In this document: one piece after another, positions 8,470 through 16,973 of the stretch | Layout: every line of letters starts with the position of its first letter | Numbering within the stretch: position 1 is the first letter of the stretch | Made by a program: the position numbers and the translations under genes | Source: Pseudolabrys sp. Root1462 | GTDB taxonomy: Bacteria > Pseudomonadota > Alphaproteobacteria > Rhizobiales > Xanthobacteraceae | NCBI RefSeq assembly: GCF_001426945.1 | Contig: NZ_LMFS01000001.1 | Span: 289,412-353,411, forward strand | Length of the DNA: 64,000 nucleotides | Reading direction: 5' to 3' | Notes under the pieces: generated by a model | Seen by the model: only the letters and a program-made list of their open reading frames with translations | The model's database searches: none | Told to the model about the DNA's origin: nothing

Positions 8470-11400
8470 ATGAAAAGGCTAGACTACTACAAGGATGCAA
8501 AATTTCTTAAGGACGAGCCAGCGTCCAAAGACGAATTTGAAACGGGCGCCCACGCGAGGGTCGCCAAAACGCTCGTCGACTTAATTACGACGGGGGACGG
8601 CGGCCGAGCGATCGGAATCGAGGGAACGTGGGGTAGTGGAAAATCTACGATCGTAGATTTGGCTCGTGAGCATTTTGCCGCGTGGAACGATACCCACCAA
8701 CAGAAACATGCAATCTTCGTCTTTGACGCGTGGGCTCACCAAGGAGACCCGATGCGTCGGGTATTTCTAGATTCACTAATTGCTGAACTCTCAGGCAAAG
8801 TTGTCTCTGAAAAAAAATGGGCTACAAAACTTGAATCACTGCGTTCCATTAAGAAGAAAGTAACAGAAAGGAGGTCGGAGAATCTTAGCTGGGTTGCAAA
8901 GATATCTCTGTTTGTCTTGCCGCTATTGCCGCTCGCATACCTCGGCATCTCTGAATGGATAAAGCCAGGAGCAACTCCAGTTACGTTGCCAATTGTCGGC
9001 GAGGTGTCGAGAGGGCTCATAGCTACGGCTGCAGCGGCAATAATATTTTCTCCTTATTTGGCGGCGCTCATAACTTTGATCTCCCGGATCGGCAACGAAG
9101 AAATGAAAGGGCGGAGCATAGTCGTCGCCTTCAATAGACAAACTGATGAAGTCACCACCGAGCAGCTTATTCGTGAAGATGAGGCTACAACCCTTGAATT
9201 CAACGCGGTTTTTGATGAGCTAATCGAGGACGCAAGTAAGCGCGGTAGTAGGATTGTGTTGGTTTTGGACAATCTGGACAGGCTCGCGAATGATCAAATC
9301 AGAGATATGTGGGCAACGATGCGAAATCTCTTCGCGTCGACGCACGGGACAGAGCGAAAAGAGCTTTTGAAAAATGTTTGGCTCATAGTACCGATTGATC
9401 GTCAACACATAGAGGCGGTGTTTTCTGATGGCGACCACGGGATAGATGAGCGTAGGACGCGAGGTTTTGTAGAAAAAACGTTTGAGATACTGTTGCGCGT
9501 TCCCCCGCCTTTGCTCTCAAATTGGCGCGAGTTTTTTTCGCAGCAGCTATTAGCTGCATTCTCAGACAAGATTGATCCCAATACCGTCTATCGGATCTTT
9601 CGGCTGTATGAATTGCATCATTTGGTTCATCCACGTCCAATTACGCCCCGTGCGATAAAATCGCATATTAACAAGGTGGTGGCCCAGGCAAAACTGTCTG
9701 GCGACACGATCCCGCTTGAATATCAATCGCTCTATGTCCTCTACAAAGACGAGATAGCGGAAGACATCAGAAAGCTGCAAAACTCTTCGCTTTTGGACCA
9801 GCAAATTCTTGCGACAGTAGCGACTGCTGATTGGACGAAATATCTGGCGGCAGCGCATTTCAATGTGGCTCCCGAAGCTGCGCTTGAGCTGCTTCTTTCA
9901 AAGGAAATTGAGGCGGTGCTGTTGGCTGGCGACGTTGATCGTCTGGCTGATCTTTCAAAGACGCATGGCTTTTCGTCGGTGCTCCATGACGTAGTTGCGA
10001 CGAACGTTTACAAATGGGCTTCAGAAGCCCCAGGAGTGTTTTTTGATGTCGCTGCTACCCTTGACGCGGTTGGGCTGGCGGATGTTGCGTCGAGCCATAT
10101 TTGGCAAGACTTTGCCGAGGCTGTGGCATCGATTGTTGCCCCCTTCGTGCCTAATGAAAGATCACCAGTCGGTGTTTCGAGTGTGGTTCGTCATGCGGCC
10201 GATGGAAGGAGGGCGACCATTGCCAGACTGGTAATGAATTGCTTAACGAGGAGTCGTGATAGCCTGAAAGAAGGCGTTGTAGAAATCGCGAAAGCTGGCG
10301 ATTTGTGGTTTTCAATGGTCGATGCATTGCTCGAAGCGGCGAACGGCATCAATCAAAAAGATTTTGAATATCTATCTACCGATATTCAGTTGTATGATCG
10401 AGTGGAGTTCATTTTCAGTGTTACGAGGCGTCTGTCTAAATCACAGAAGTTGAGTTTGGCGAATTTTAAAACGAACTTAGCGCCAAATGATATTGCAAAT
10501 GGAATAGTAAGTATGGTGACGGCGGTGGAGCCGCCGACGGATATTCGAGAGATTGTGCTTGCGTTTATCCAAGTGCCAAGGCTAGCAAACTGGCAAATTG
10601 TTATTTCTGCGATCAAGCAGAGGCTTGCTACAGATAACCCAAAGCTCAATTCATCGGGTGCGCTAAGGCTTATTGAAGTGCTTAGCGATCTCGCCTTGGA
10701 TCTGAATGAAGCCGGAAATGCTCTGAATGAGCTTGGTAGTGACGGTAGCCTCCAAGGGTTGATCCAACTAGGTCGTGGCGACAATCATGCGGCATTGATA
10801 GCCCGCGTAATAGACAAGCTTATCGATTTAAAGTCAGACAATTGGACTGGGCCGAATGAGCACCCGCATTATGGTCAACTGGCTCAGACTAATTTGTTTT
10901 TGTCCACTCTTTTGGAAAATCCTAATTCGGAGCCGGACGTCATTTCGGCGCTTTCCAATATTACGTTTGATTTAAATGGATTTGACCAGACGCTTGATCT
11001 GGCATTGCCGGTGGATAAAAAACGGGAAGTATTTCGCGAGATGTTTCGAAGGATGGCGCGGCGGGCGACGTTCGATGATGTCAATCTCGCGCAAATCGCG
11101 TGGAATTATCCAAGAGTGGCCGCTATCCTTGGGGACGAAGGGATGGCGTCCTTTTTTGATGTGATTGAGAAGATTAATTTCGATAGCGCGATCGCCGGCG
11201 ACAAATGGAAGCTAGTGAGGCCGGAGTTTCTAACCGCTCTTAGGGCGCGTAAGTCGACAAAACAAACCGACCTTGTGCGAGTTCTTCAGTTGGGGTTGGA
11301 GACGTTGACTGGAGCGCGATGGTTAGAAGTGTTGAAAAGCAAGTCAAATGAATTCAACCTCTTGGCTGCGCTAATTGAATCGAACGAAATTCACCCATTG

Positions 11401-11907
11401 GCTACTGCCTTTTATGACGGCTTATTGGGGGTGACGGCCGAAGTCGTTAACGGGGCAAAGGTTATTGGCGAGCGGGTGCCTATATGGAAAAATCTTCCGC
11501 GTGTGCTTTCTGAATCTCTCCGTCCATATTTCTATAAGAGTGTTCGAGATGAGCTTCTAAGCAAGCAGCCTAAGGCCGATGTTATCGAATATTTGCTGGA
11601 CCTCTTGGGGGTAGAGTTTCTGGGTCTGGCGGAACTCGGCGAAAGAAGTAACAATACTATTATACGGACGCTTATAGATCCGTTGTTGGCGTCAGGCGGA
11701 GAGGGTGCCCTGCGATGTGTAGAGCAAAACGTTTCGAGCTTCGCAGCGGTCATTTCACGGGCGGACGAGAACGACGTCGACTTTGTTGTAGGTCGCCTTT
11801 CGGAATTACTCAAAGGTGCGAATGAGAGCAAACGGGATCAGCTCAAGAAGATTGCGGAGTCATTCGGCCTGTCTGATAAAATATCAGGGGGAGACGGCGC
11901 CGAATAA
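8470..11907 (+). CDS. KAP-family P-loop NTPase, large, two membrane segments
   Basis: A 1145-residue protein with Walker A GTWGSGKST (52-60), the KAP-type FDAWAHQGDPMRRVFLDSL segment (85-103), two hydrophobic segments (about 145-164 and 183-206) inserted before Walker B (RIVLVLDNLDRL, 261-272), and a long alpha-helical C-terminal half of unknown type. KAP NTPases are membrane-linked STAND-like ATPases; the plasmid F phage-exclusion protein PifA belongs to this family, so phage defence is a reasonable inference. I used ATG 8470 (GGCGGGG upstream); a frame open from 8398 adds 24 unlikely residues. Base composition and codon choice (many AAT, TTT, ATT, TTA) differ sharply from neighbours, pointing to recent transfer. 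Confidence 0.85.
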   Translation: MKRLDYYKDAKFLKDEPASKDEFETGAHARVAKTLVDLITTGDGGRAIGIEGTWGSGKSTIVDLAREHFAAWNDTHQQKHAIFVFDAWAHQGDPMRRVFLDSLIAELSGKVVSEKKWATKLESLRSIKKKVTERRSENLSWVAKISLFVLPLLPLAYLGISEWIKPGATPVTLPIVGEVSRGLIATAAAAIIFSPYLAALITLISRIGNEEMKGRSIVVAFNRQTDEVTTEQLIREDEATTLEFNAVFDELIEDASKRGSRIVLVLDNLDRLANDQIRDMWATMRNLFASTHGTERKELLKNVWLIVPIDRQHIEAVFSDGDHGIDERRTRGFVEKTFEILLRVPPPLLSNWREFFSQQLLAAFSDKIDPNTVYRIFRLYELHHLVHPRPITPRAIKSHINKVVAQAKLSGDTIPLEYQSLYVLYKDEIAEDIRKLQNSSLLDQQILATVATADWTKYLAAAHFNVAPEAALELLLSKEIEAVLLAGDVDRLADLSKTHGFSSVLHDVVATNVYKWASEAPGVFFDVAATLDAVGLADVASSHIWQDFAEAVASIVAPFVPNERSPVGVSSVVRHAADGRRATIARLVMNCLTRSRDSLKEGVVEIAKAGDLWFSMVDALLEAANGINQKDFEYLSTDIQLYDRVEFIFSVTRRLSKSQKLSLANFKTNLAPNDIANGIVSMVTAVEPPTDIREIVLAFIQVPRLANWQIVISAIKQRLATDNPKLNSSGALRLIEVLSDLALDLNEAGNALNELGSDGSLQGLIQLGRGDNHAALIARVIDKLIDLKSDNWTGPNEHPHYGQLAQTNLFLSTLLENPNSEPDVISALSNITFDLNGFDQTLDLALPVDKKREVFREMFRRMARRATFDDVNLAQIAWNYPRVAAILGDEGMASFFDVIEKINFDSAIAGDKWKLVRPEFLTALRARKSTKQTDLVRVLQLGLETLTGARWLEVLKSKSNEFNLLAALIESNEIHPLATAFYDGLLGVTAEVVNGAKVIGERVPIWKNLPRVLSESLRPYFYKSVRDELLSKQPKADVIEYLLDLLGVEFLGLAELGERSNNTIIRTLIDPLLASGGEGALRCVEQNVSSFAAVISRADENDVDFVVGRLSELLKGANESKRDQLKKIAESFGLSDKISGGDGAE

Positions 11908-12221
11908 CCGACTTATGAGTTGATGTTCTAGACTATTATCCTAGGCCTATCTACGTTAACCCCCCGCCTGGCCCAGGCAGTGGCCCTCCTGCTCACGCTC
12001 GGCCAATGTCGCGCCTGCGGGCGGGCGCGTAACCCCGTCGTGGGAAATCGCGCCGCGTCAGGCCTCGCGAAACGCTGATAGATCCGATCAAGATTCGTGA
12101 TCTCTCGGCCCCGGCAAATCATGCTAGGCAGGCCGCCTCCCTGTTCGTTTGTCGCGTTTTCCTGGCGCGAGCCGGCTCCCGCTTCGCTTGAAAACGCCCC
12201 CGGAAAGGCCTTTCCCCGACC
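11908..12221. other. Intergenic stretch after the KAP gene
   Basis: Composition returns from AT-rich to GC-rich near base 11960, marking the right edge of the foreign segment. I see no tRNA, integrase or clear direct repeat here. A long frame on the reverse strand is a shadow of the following aminotransferase gene. Confidence 0.5.
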
Positions 12222-13424
12222 ATGTCCGAAACCGTCTCGTCTGTCGCCGCCGGCCGTGAATTCCTCGCCATTCCGGGCCCGACCGTCATTCCCGATGCCG
12301 TGCTCCAGGCGATGCACCGCCCGGCCATGGATATCTACGCCGGGCCGATGGTCGATCTCACCGACACGCTGCTGCGCGATCTGAAGCGCGTCTTCGCCAC
12401 CTCCGGCCGCTGCTACATGTACGCCGCCAACGGCCACGGCGCCTGGGAAGCCGCGCTCACCAACGTGCTGTCGCGCGGCGACAAGGTGCTGGTGCTGGAG
12501 AGCGGGCGCTTCGCCATCGGCTGGGGCGAGGCCGCCAAGATGCTGGGCGCCGAGGTCGAGATCCTGCCCGGCGATTTCCGCCGGGCCGTGCAGCCCGACC
12601 AGGTCGAGGCGCGGCTGCGCAAGGACACCAAGGGCGAGATCAAGGCCATCCTGGTGGCGCAGATCGACACCGCGTCCGGCGTCATCAACGACATCAAGGC
12701 GATCGGCGAGGCGATCCGCGCCGCGGGCCATGACGCGCTGTTCTGCGTCGATACGGTGGCTTCGCTCGGCTGCGTGCCGTTCGAGATGGACAAGTGGGGC
12801 GTCGATGTCGCGATGTCCGGCTCGCAGAAGGGCCTGATGACGCCGCCCGGCCTCGGCTTCACCGCCGCCGCGCCGCGGGCGCTGGAGGCGCACAAGAAAG
12901 CCAACATGCGCACGCCCTATTGGGACTGGACCTTCCGCGACGGGCCGGTGCACTACCACAAATATTGCGGCACGCCGCCGGAGCAGTTGCTGTTCGGCCT
13001 GCGTGCCGCCTTCGATCTGATGTTCAGCGAAGGCGAGGCCAATGTGTTCGCGCGGCATCGCGCGCTCGCCGAAGCGACGCGCCGCGCCGTGGCGGTGTGG
13101 TCGGAAGGCCAGACCTTCGATTTCAACGTCACCGAGGCGAGCGAGCGTTGCGACACGGTGACGCCGGTCATCACCCGCGGCGGCGAGAGCGCGCAGGCGC
13201 TGGTCGATTACTGCAGCGTCAAATGCGGCGTCGTGCTCGGCCGCGCGCTGGGCAAGACCGAGGGCCGCGGCTTCCGCATCGCCCATATGGGCCACGTCAA
13301 CGCGCCGATGCTGCTCGGCACGCTGAGCGCCGTGGAAATGGGCCTCAAGGCGCTGCGCCTGCCGCACGGTTCCGGCGGCGCCGCCGCGGCGATCGACTAT
13401 CTGGCGGGTGCCGTGCCGGCCTGA
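12222..13424 (+). CDS. Class V aminotransferase, serine/alanine-glyoxylate type
   Basis: A 400-residue PLP enzyme of fold type I. The N terminus FLAIPGPTVIPDAVLQAM and the MYAANGHGAWEAALTNVL phosphate-binding region are typical of alanine/serine-glyoxylate aminotransferases; the Schiff-base lysine is K203 in SGSQKGLM, and a conserved CVDTVASLG segment precedes it. These enzymes move an amino group to glyoxylate, giving glycine and either pyruvate or hydroxypyruvate. The exact donor cannot be read from sequence. The gene is monocistronic with a REP-like pair after it. Confidence 0.9.
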   Translation: MSETVSSVAAGREFLAIPGPTVIPDAVLQAMHRPAMDIYAGPMVDLTDTLLRDLKRVFATSGRCYMYAANGHGAWEAALTNVLSRGDKVLVLESGRFAIGWGEAAKMLGAEVEILPGDFRRAVQPDQVEARLRKDTKGEIKAILVAQIDTASGVINDIKAIGEAIRAAGHDALFCVDTVASLGCVPFEMDKWGVDVAMSGSQKGLMTPPGLGFTAAAPRALEAHKKANMRTPYWDWTFRDGPVHYHKYCGTPPEQLLFGLRAAFDLMFSEGEANVFARHRALAEATRRAVAVWSEGQTFDFNVTEASERCDTVTPVITRGGESAQALVDYCSVKCGVVLGRALGKTEGRGFRIAHMGHVNAPMLLGTLSAVEMGLKALRLPHGSGGAAAAIDYLAGAVPA

Positions 13425-13454
13425 GCTCCATGTCCTTCGCCGCGCTCCCGTTCT

Positions 13455-13526
13455 CCGTTCGTCCCCGCGAAAGCGGGGACCCGGTTTTTGAACAAGATGG
13501 GTTCCCGCTTGCGCGGGAACGAACGG
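13455..13526. repeat. Paired REP-like hairpins in inverted orientation (BIME-like)
   Basis: Hairpin one is GTCCCCGC, GAAA, GCGGGGAC (13461-13480). Hairpin two is GTTCCCGC, TTGC, GCGGGAAC (13501-13520). Outer arms CCGTTCGT (13455-13462) and ACGAACGG (13519-13526) make the whole unit an imperfect 72-bp palindrome. It lies between two forward genes. Confidence 0.75.
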
Positions 13527-13545
13527 GTGTGCATGGGTTACGGCC

Positions 13546-14361
13546 ATGAAAAAACACCTCGCCGCGGCTGCCCTTCTCCTCACCTCGCTGTTCGCTTCAT
13601 CGGCCCAGGCGGCCAAGTGCGGCGGCGATTTCCACGTCTTCGTGTCGCAGATCGGCCGCGAGGCGCAGGCTGCCGGCGTGTCGGCCGCGGTGGTCAATCA
13701 GGCGCTCGGCGGCGTCAGCATCGATCCTGAGGTGCTCGCCTTCGACAAGCGCCAGCGTTACACCTTCCGCAAGAGCTTCGAGGAATACGCCCGCACCCGC
13801 GTCATTCCCGCCCGCATCAAGCGCGCCTCGGCGCTGATGCAGCGGCACGCGCAGTTGCTGTCGCGCATCGAGCGGCAGTTCGGCGTGCCCAAGGAAATCC
13901 TGATGGCGGTGTGGACGCTGGAGACCGACAACGGCGGCGGCGACATGGGCAAGCTGCCGGTGGTGCGCACGCTGGCGACCTTGGCGCATGACTGCCGGCG
14001 CACCGAGCTGTTCCAGGGCGAGCTGATCGCGGCGCTGCAGATCGTCAATCGCGGCGACCTGCCGCTGTCGGACCTCAAGGGCGCCTTCGCCGGCGAGATC
14101 GGCCAGACCCAGTTCCTGCCCTCGAGCTACATCAAGTACGGCGTCGATTACGACGGCAACGGCCATGTCGACCTGCGCCATTCGGTGCCGGACGTGCTGG
14201 CCTCGACGGCCAACCTGCTGCGCGTCAACGGCTGGCGCACCGGGCAGCCGTTCGGCGAGGGTTCGGAGAATTTCCAGGTGATGCGCGAGTGGAACCGGTC
14301 GGAGATCTACCGCAAGACCATCGTGCTGTTCGCCGAGAAGCTGGGCGCCAATCCGAACTAG
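13546..14361 (+). CDS. Lytic murein transglycosylase, MltB/SLT_2 family, exported
   Basis: A 271-residue protein with a Sec signal peptide (MKKHLAAAALLLTSLFASSAQA) and an SLT_2 (MltB-type) domain over the rest. IERQFGVPKEILMAVWTLET contains the catalytic glutamate at the ETDNGG turn; GEIGQTQFLPSSYIKYGVDYDGNG is the family's second hallmark. It cleaves peptidoglycan glycan strands, forming 1,6-anhydromuramyl ends, in the periplasm. There is no lipobox, so it is probably soluble, and no C-terminal peptidoglycan-binding domain, making it a short member. Confidence 0.92.
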   Translation: MKKHLAAAALLLTSLFASSAQAAKCGGDFHVFVSQIGREAQAAGVSAAVVNQALGGVSIDPEVLAFDKRQRYTFRKSFEEYARTRVIPARIKRASALMQRHAQLLSRIERQFGVPKEILMAVWTLETDNGGGDMGKLPVVRTLATLAHDCRRTELFQGELIAALQIVNRGDLPLSDLKGAFAGEIGQTQFLPSSYIKYGVDYDGNGHVDLRHSVPDVLASTANLLRVNGWRTGQPFGEGSENFQVMREWNRSEIYRKTIVLFAEKLGANPN

Positions 14362-14363
14362 CG

Positions 14364-14396
14364 CATGATCCCGAAAAGCGGGAACCGGTTTTCGGG
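14364..14396. repeat. Dispersed palindromic repeat (ATCCCGAAAAGCGGGAACCGG type)
   Basis: ATGATCCCGAAAAGCGGGA followed by ACCGGTTTTCGGG. Such CCCGAAAA...TTTTCGGG units occur many times in Bradyrhizobium-like genomes. It lies just after the transglycosylase gene. Confidence 0.6.
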
Positions 14397-14416
14397 CAGG
14401 ATCTTGCGCGATAAAT

Positions 14417-14710
14417 CTAGCGGGCGCGCACCGGCACGGCGACCGGGGTACCGCCGCCGGGCCCGCGGCGGCGTTCATGACCGAGGGTCATGATTGCGGC
14501 GCCCATGGCAACACTGCCGAACGTCACCCCCAACCCAAATAGCAACAGCACGAAGGCCGCGACGCCGCTGCGGTCGGCGAGAATGAGGTCGCGTAGATGC
14601 GCCGGATTGAGCCACATCAGTCCAGCGACCATGACGATCGCGGCAACAATGCCGATTGCGAGATTGATCGCCAGCAGACGGAGCAGGGGAAGGCGGCGCA
14701 GCATTTTCAT
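14417..14710 (-). CDS. Small two-helix inner-membrane protein
   Basis: A 97-residue protein beginning MKMLRRLPLLRLLAINLAIG, with two membrane segments (about residues 11-33 and 50-75) and an Arg/Gly/Pro-rich tail. Conserved-looking features are MWLNPAHLRDLILADRSG between the helices and FGSVAMGAAIMTL in the second. Similar hypothetical proteins occur in Bradyrhizobium relatives. The start at 14710 (MKM) fits better than one 12 codons upstream. No function can be assigned. Confidence 0.7.
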   Translation of the reverse strand: MKMLRRLPLLRLLAINLAIGIVAAIVMVAGLMWLNPAHLRDLILADRSGVAAFVLLLFGLGVTFGSVAMGAAIMTLGHERRRGPGGGTPVAVPVRAR

Positions 14711-14802
14711 GCGCGACAGATTACGCGCATGGCCGCGCCGCGACAATCGCGCCCTGACGTCATTGTTTCATATCAGTCACGCGCACCCGTCTTTGGATAC
14801 CT

Positions 14803-15747
14803 TCACGGTTCAACCAATTCCACCCGGCGGTTGAGCGCGCGACCCTCTTCGGTGGCGTTGGAGCCGACCGGCGCCAGGAAACCGAGGCCCGCGGTCTTCA
14901 TCCTCCCGCGCGCGATCTTGTAGCTCGTCGCCAGCGCAGCAGCGACTGCCTCGGCGCGCTGGCGGGATAATGTCATGTTGTGATCGTAACTGCCCTGGTT
15001 GTCGGTATGGCCGACGATGTAGACGTTGAGCGTGGGCTGGCTGTTGAGCAGCTTGGCCATCTCGCCCAGAGTCGGCGCGCTCTCCGCCTTGAGCGTCGCC
15101 TTGTCGGTGTCGAAGTAGATGCCATAGAGCGCGATGTGGCCCTTGTCGCCGAGGCCCTTGGCCATCGCGGCCGCATCGACCATCTTGTTGTCCATGGCGC
15201 CCACCACGGCGACGATGAGTTGCGCTGTGATGGCGTCGTTGTTCTTGCTGGTCAGCACCGTCGCGTAAGTATCTACATTTCCGTCGCGCTTGTGAGCGGC
15301 GACGTAGCGGAAGTCGAAGCCGTCGATCCACATCGCCGGGATCGGCAGCACGTCGATGTTCTCCGTGAAGGGGATGCCGCCGCAATCGTCGGTATTGCAG
15401 GCGAGCAGCGGCTCGAAGCCGGCCTTGCTCAACTGGTTTTCGAAATTGCGCGACACTTCGAGGATCGAGGGCCCCGGCCCAGTGCGGTAGGCGATGCGGG
15501 TGACTCGGCCTTCGACCGTGCGGGCGTCGGTCGCCTTGCCGTCCTTGAACGGCGCGGTCTGCAGTTTCACCGCGTCAAAGTCTTTCGTCTGATAGCCGGT
15601 GATGATGCTGCCGCCGAAGCGGCCGATGCCTGGATAATCACGGGCGCCGGCGACGTCACGGTCTTGGGCGCGGGCGAAGTTTGTAAAAAGGAGGGGTAGA
15701 ACGACGGCGGCGGCGAAGGTAAGCGGTCGGGCGGCAATGCGGCGCAT
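14803..15747 (-). CDS. Exported OmpA-domain protein
   Basis: A 314-residue protein with a Sec signal peptide (MRRIAARPLTFAAAVVLPLLF, cleaved after ARA), an N-terminal region of about 170 residues that resembles the DUF4892-type region (GRVTRIAYRTGPGPSILEV, then TENIDVLPIPAMWIDGFDF), and a C-terminal OmpA-like peptidoglycan-binding domain (LYGIYFDTDKATLKAES, VYIVGHTDNQGSYDHNM, LSRQRAEAVAAAL). The OmpA domain binds diaminopimelate in peptidoglycan. It probably links the cell wall with an envelope structure. It is transcribed alone. Confidence 0.88.
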   Translation of the reverse strand: MRRIAARPLTFAAAVVLPLLFTNFARAQDRDVAGARDYPGIGRFGGSIITGYQTKDFDAVKLQTAPFKDGKATDARTVEGRVTRIAYRTGPGPSILEVSRNFENQLSKAGFEPLLACNTDDCGGIPFTENIDVLPIPAMWIDGFDFRYVAAHKRDGNVDTYATVLTSKNNDAITAQLIVAVVGAMDNKMVDAAAMAKGLGDKGHIALYGIYFDTDKATLKAESAPTLGEMAKLLNSQPTLNVYIVGHTDNQGSYDHNMTLSRQRAEAVAAALATSYKIARGRMKTAGLGFLAPVGSNATEEGRALNRRVELVEP

Positions 15748-15831
15748 GGCGGAGCCTCGCGGTTCAAACGGACCGACCCATTGAACCGCTAAATCCGCGC
15801 GCCCGATGTGATAGCCATCATGTGATGGCCG

Positions 15832-16086
15832 TCATTTGACGTTCATGGCTTTCTTCGGCTTAGCGCCGACCCGCACGATTGATTTAATAGCCAGCGGAGT
15901 GCGGCCCGACTTCTCGGCGATGTCGCGGTCCTGCTCGATCAGGAAGCCGAGCGCCGGCTCGTCCTTTTCGAGGCCCGCGAGGAGTTCGGCCGGCACGCGG
16001 CGGTTGGAGCGCTGCGAGCCGTCTTCATATTGAACGTCGAACAGGACGAACTCGCCTTTCGGATTAGTGCCAGGTTTCTTGGCCAT
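15832..16086 (-). CDS. Hypothetical 84-residue protein
   Basis: A small basic soluble protein starting MAKKPGTNPKGEFVLFDVQY, with RRVPAELLAGLEKDEPALGF and a Lys-rich end. GAGGA lies seven bases upstream of the ATG at 16086, so the long upstream extension of the frame is not used. It looks like a conserved alphaproteobacterial hypothetical protein. I assign no function. Confidence 0.7.
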   Translation of the reverse strand: MAKKPGTNPKGEFVLFDVQYEDGSQRSNRRVPAELLAGLEKDEPALGFLIEQDRDIAEKSGRTPLAIKSIVRVGAKPKKAMNVK

Positions 16087-16498
16087 GGGTCGTTCCTCAA
16101 CTGTCAGCGCCGCCGCGGCCTGATTATAGCCTGCGTGGTCCCGGGTCGATTCGGGGTGGCAAAGGCGCCAGATTTCGGATGGAGCGGCCAAATCTTCAGC
16201 CGCGCGGGTATTAGCTATGCACTTGTGGCCTAGATCCAAGGCAGCGGAAAGCCCCGGATTAGTTAATTTATCGCTAAATAGCGCCGGAAGCGGCGTAGTT
16301 TCCAACGAAAGTCGACGATCCACCGCCATATGCTTCCAACCTGCTCAATTTGCTGAATGCTAGTGCATGCGTAAATCGCATGCGTCGCATGTTGCAGTGC
16401 ACCTAGCTCAATATTCACCGCGGACTATATTGCGTTGCAACAAGGTTTTGATGCTCTGCACCATGAATGGAGCGGAGCTGGATTAGGAGCTGAATGTT
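16087..16498. other. Intergenic region with nested inverted repeats
   Basis: A 412-base gap between a reverse and a forward gene. CATGCG, TAAAT, CGCATG (16366-16382) is followed by another CGCATG (16386-16391), all enclosed by GTGCA (16363-16367) and TGCAC (16398-16402). This may be an operator for the downstream small-protein genes. No gene is convincing here. Confidence 0.45.
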
Positions 16499-16732
16499 AT
16501 GTCCTACACCCCGTCTGCCGTCGAAGCGGCGTTCACCGCCACCTACGCCCCGGCCAAGGCGACCCGGAAGCGCGGCCTCGTGGCTCGCATGCTCGACACA
16601 CTGATGGCCGCCCGTATGCGTCAGGCCGAGCGTGACGTTGCGCGGTACTTCTCCGAGACCGGCGGCAAGTTCACCGACGAAGCGGAGCGCGAAATCGAGC
16701 GTCGCTTCCTTTCTTCATCGTCGCGCCTGTAA
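16499..16732 (+). CDS. Small basic protein, unknown function
   Basis: A 77-residue protein starting MSYTPSAVEAAFTATY, with ARMLDTLMAARMRQAERDVARYF in the middle and DEAEREIERRFLSSSSRL at the end. It is mostly helical and has no membrane segment. AGGAG lies ten bases before the ATG. The arrangement (basic helix, then RYF) recalls the short DUF1127-like proteins of rhizobia, but I cannot confirm that. It precedes a second tiny gene by 17 bases. Confidence 0.7.
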   Translation: MSYTPSAVEAAFTATYAPAKATRKRGLVARMLDTLMAARMRQAERDVARYFSETGGKFTDEAEREIERRFLSSSSRL

Positions 16733-16749
16733 GCCCGGGATCAAGAACG

Positions 16750-16917
16750 ATGACTGTTGCCAATCTAAAGCTTGCAGATGGGTCGCCCGATGTGGCGCCC
16801 CTCGCGCAAACGGGCCATAAGTTCGCTCATTATGTCTCGATGCTGTGCGAGGTCCTTTCCGAGGCGCTACAGCAGACGCAGGAAGTTCGCCGCAAGTATC
16901 CTTTCGCGGACGTCTAA
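16750..16917 (+). CDS. Tiny 55-residue protein, probable operon partner
   Basis: An intact 56-codon frame from ATG 16750 to TAA 16915-16917: it begins MTVANLKLADGSPDVAP, has GHKFAHYVSMLCEVLSEAL in the middle and ends RRKYPFADV. It is soluble and helical. It starts 17 bases after the 16499 gene stops and is followed at once by a clear terminator, which supports it being the last gene of a two-gene unit. A ribosome site is weak (CAAGAACG). Confidence 0.55.
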   Translation: MTVANLKLADGSPDVAPLAQTGHKFAHYVSMLCEVLSEALQQTQEVRRKYPFADV

Positions 16918-16938
16918 AACTCCGTGACTGTCAATTGT

Positions 16939-16973
16939 AATGCCGGATGGGCCCAGCCCGTCCGGCATTTTTT
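16939..16973. terminator. Terminator between convergent units
   Basis: AATGCCGGATGGGC (16939-16952), loop CCA, GCCCGTCCGGCATT (16956-16969), then TTTT. One G:U pair. It closes the 16499-16917 unit and abuts the end of the reverse MFS gene. Confidence 0.9.

Noticed and set aside
11928-13697. A 589-codon reverse frame opposite the aminotransferase
   Set aside because: Antisense shadow with no recognisable domain and no ribosome site; the forward gene has full family motifs.
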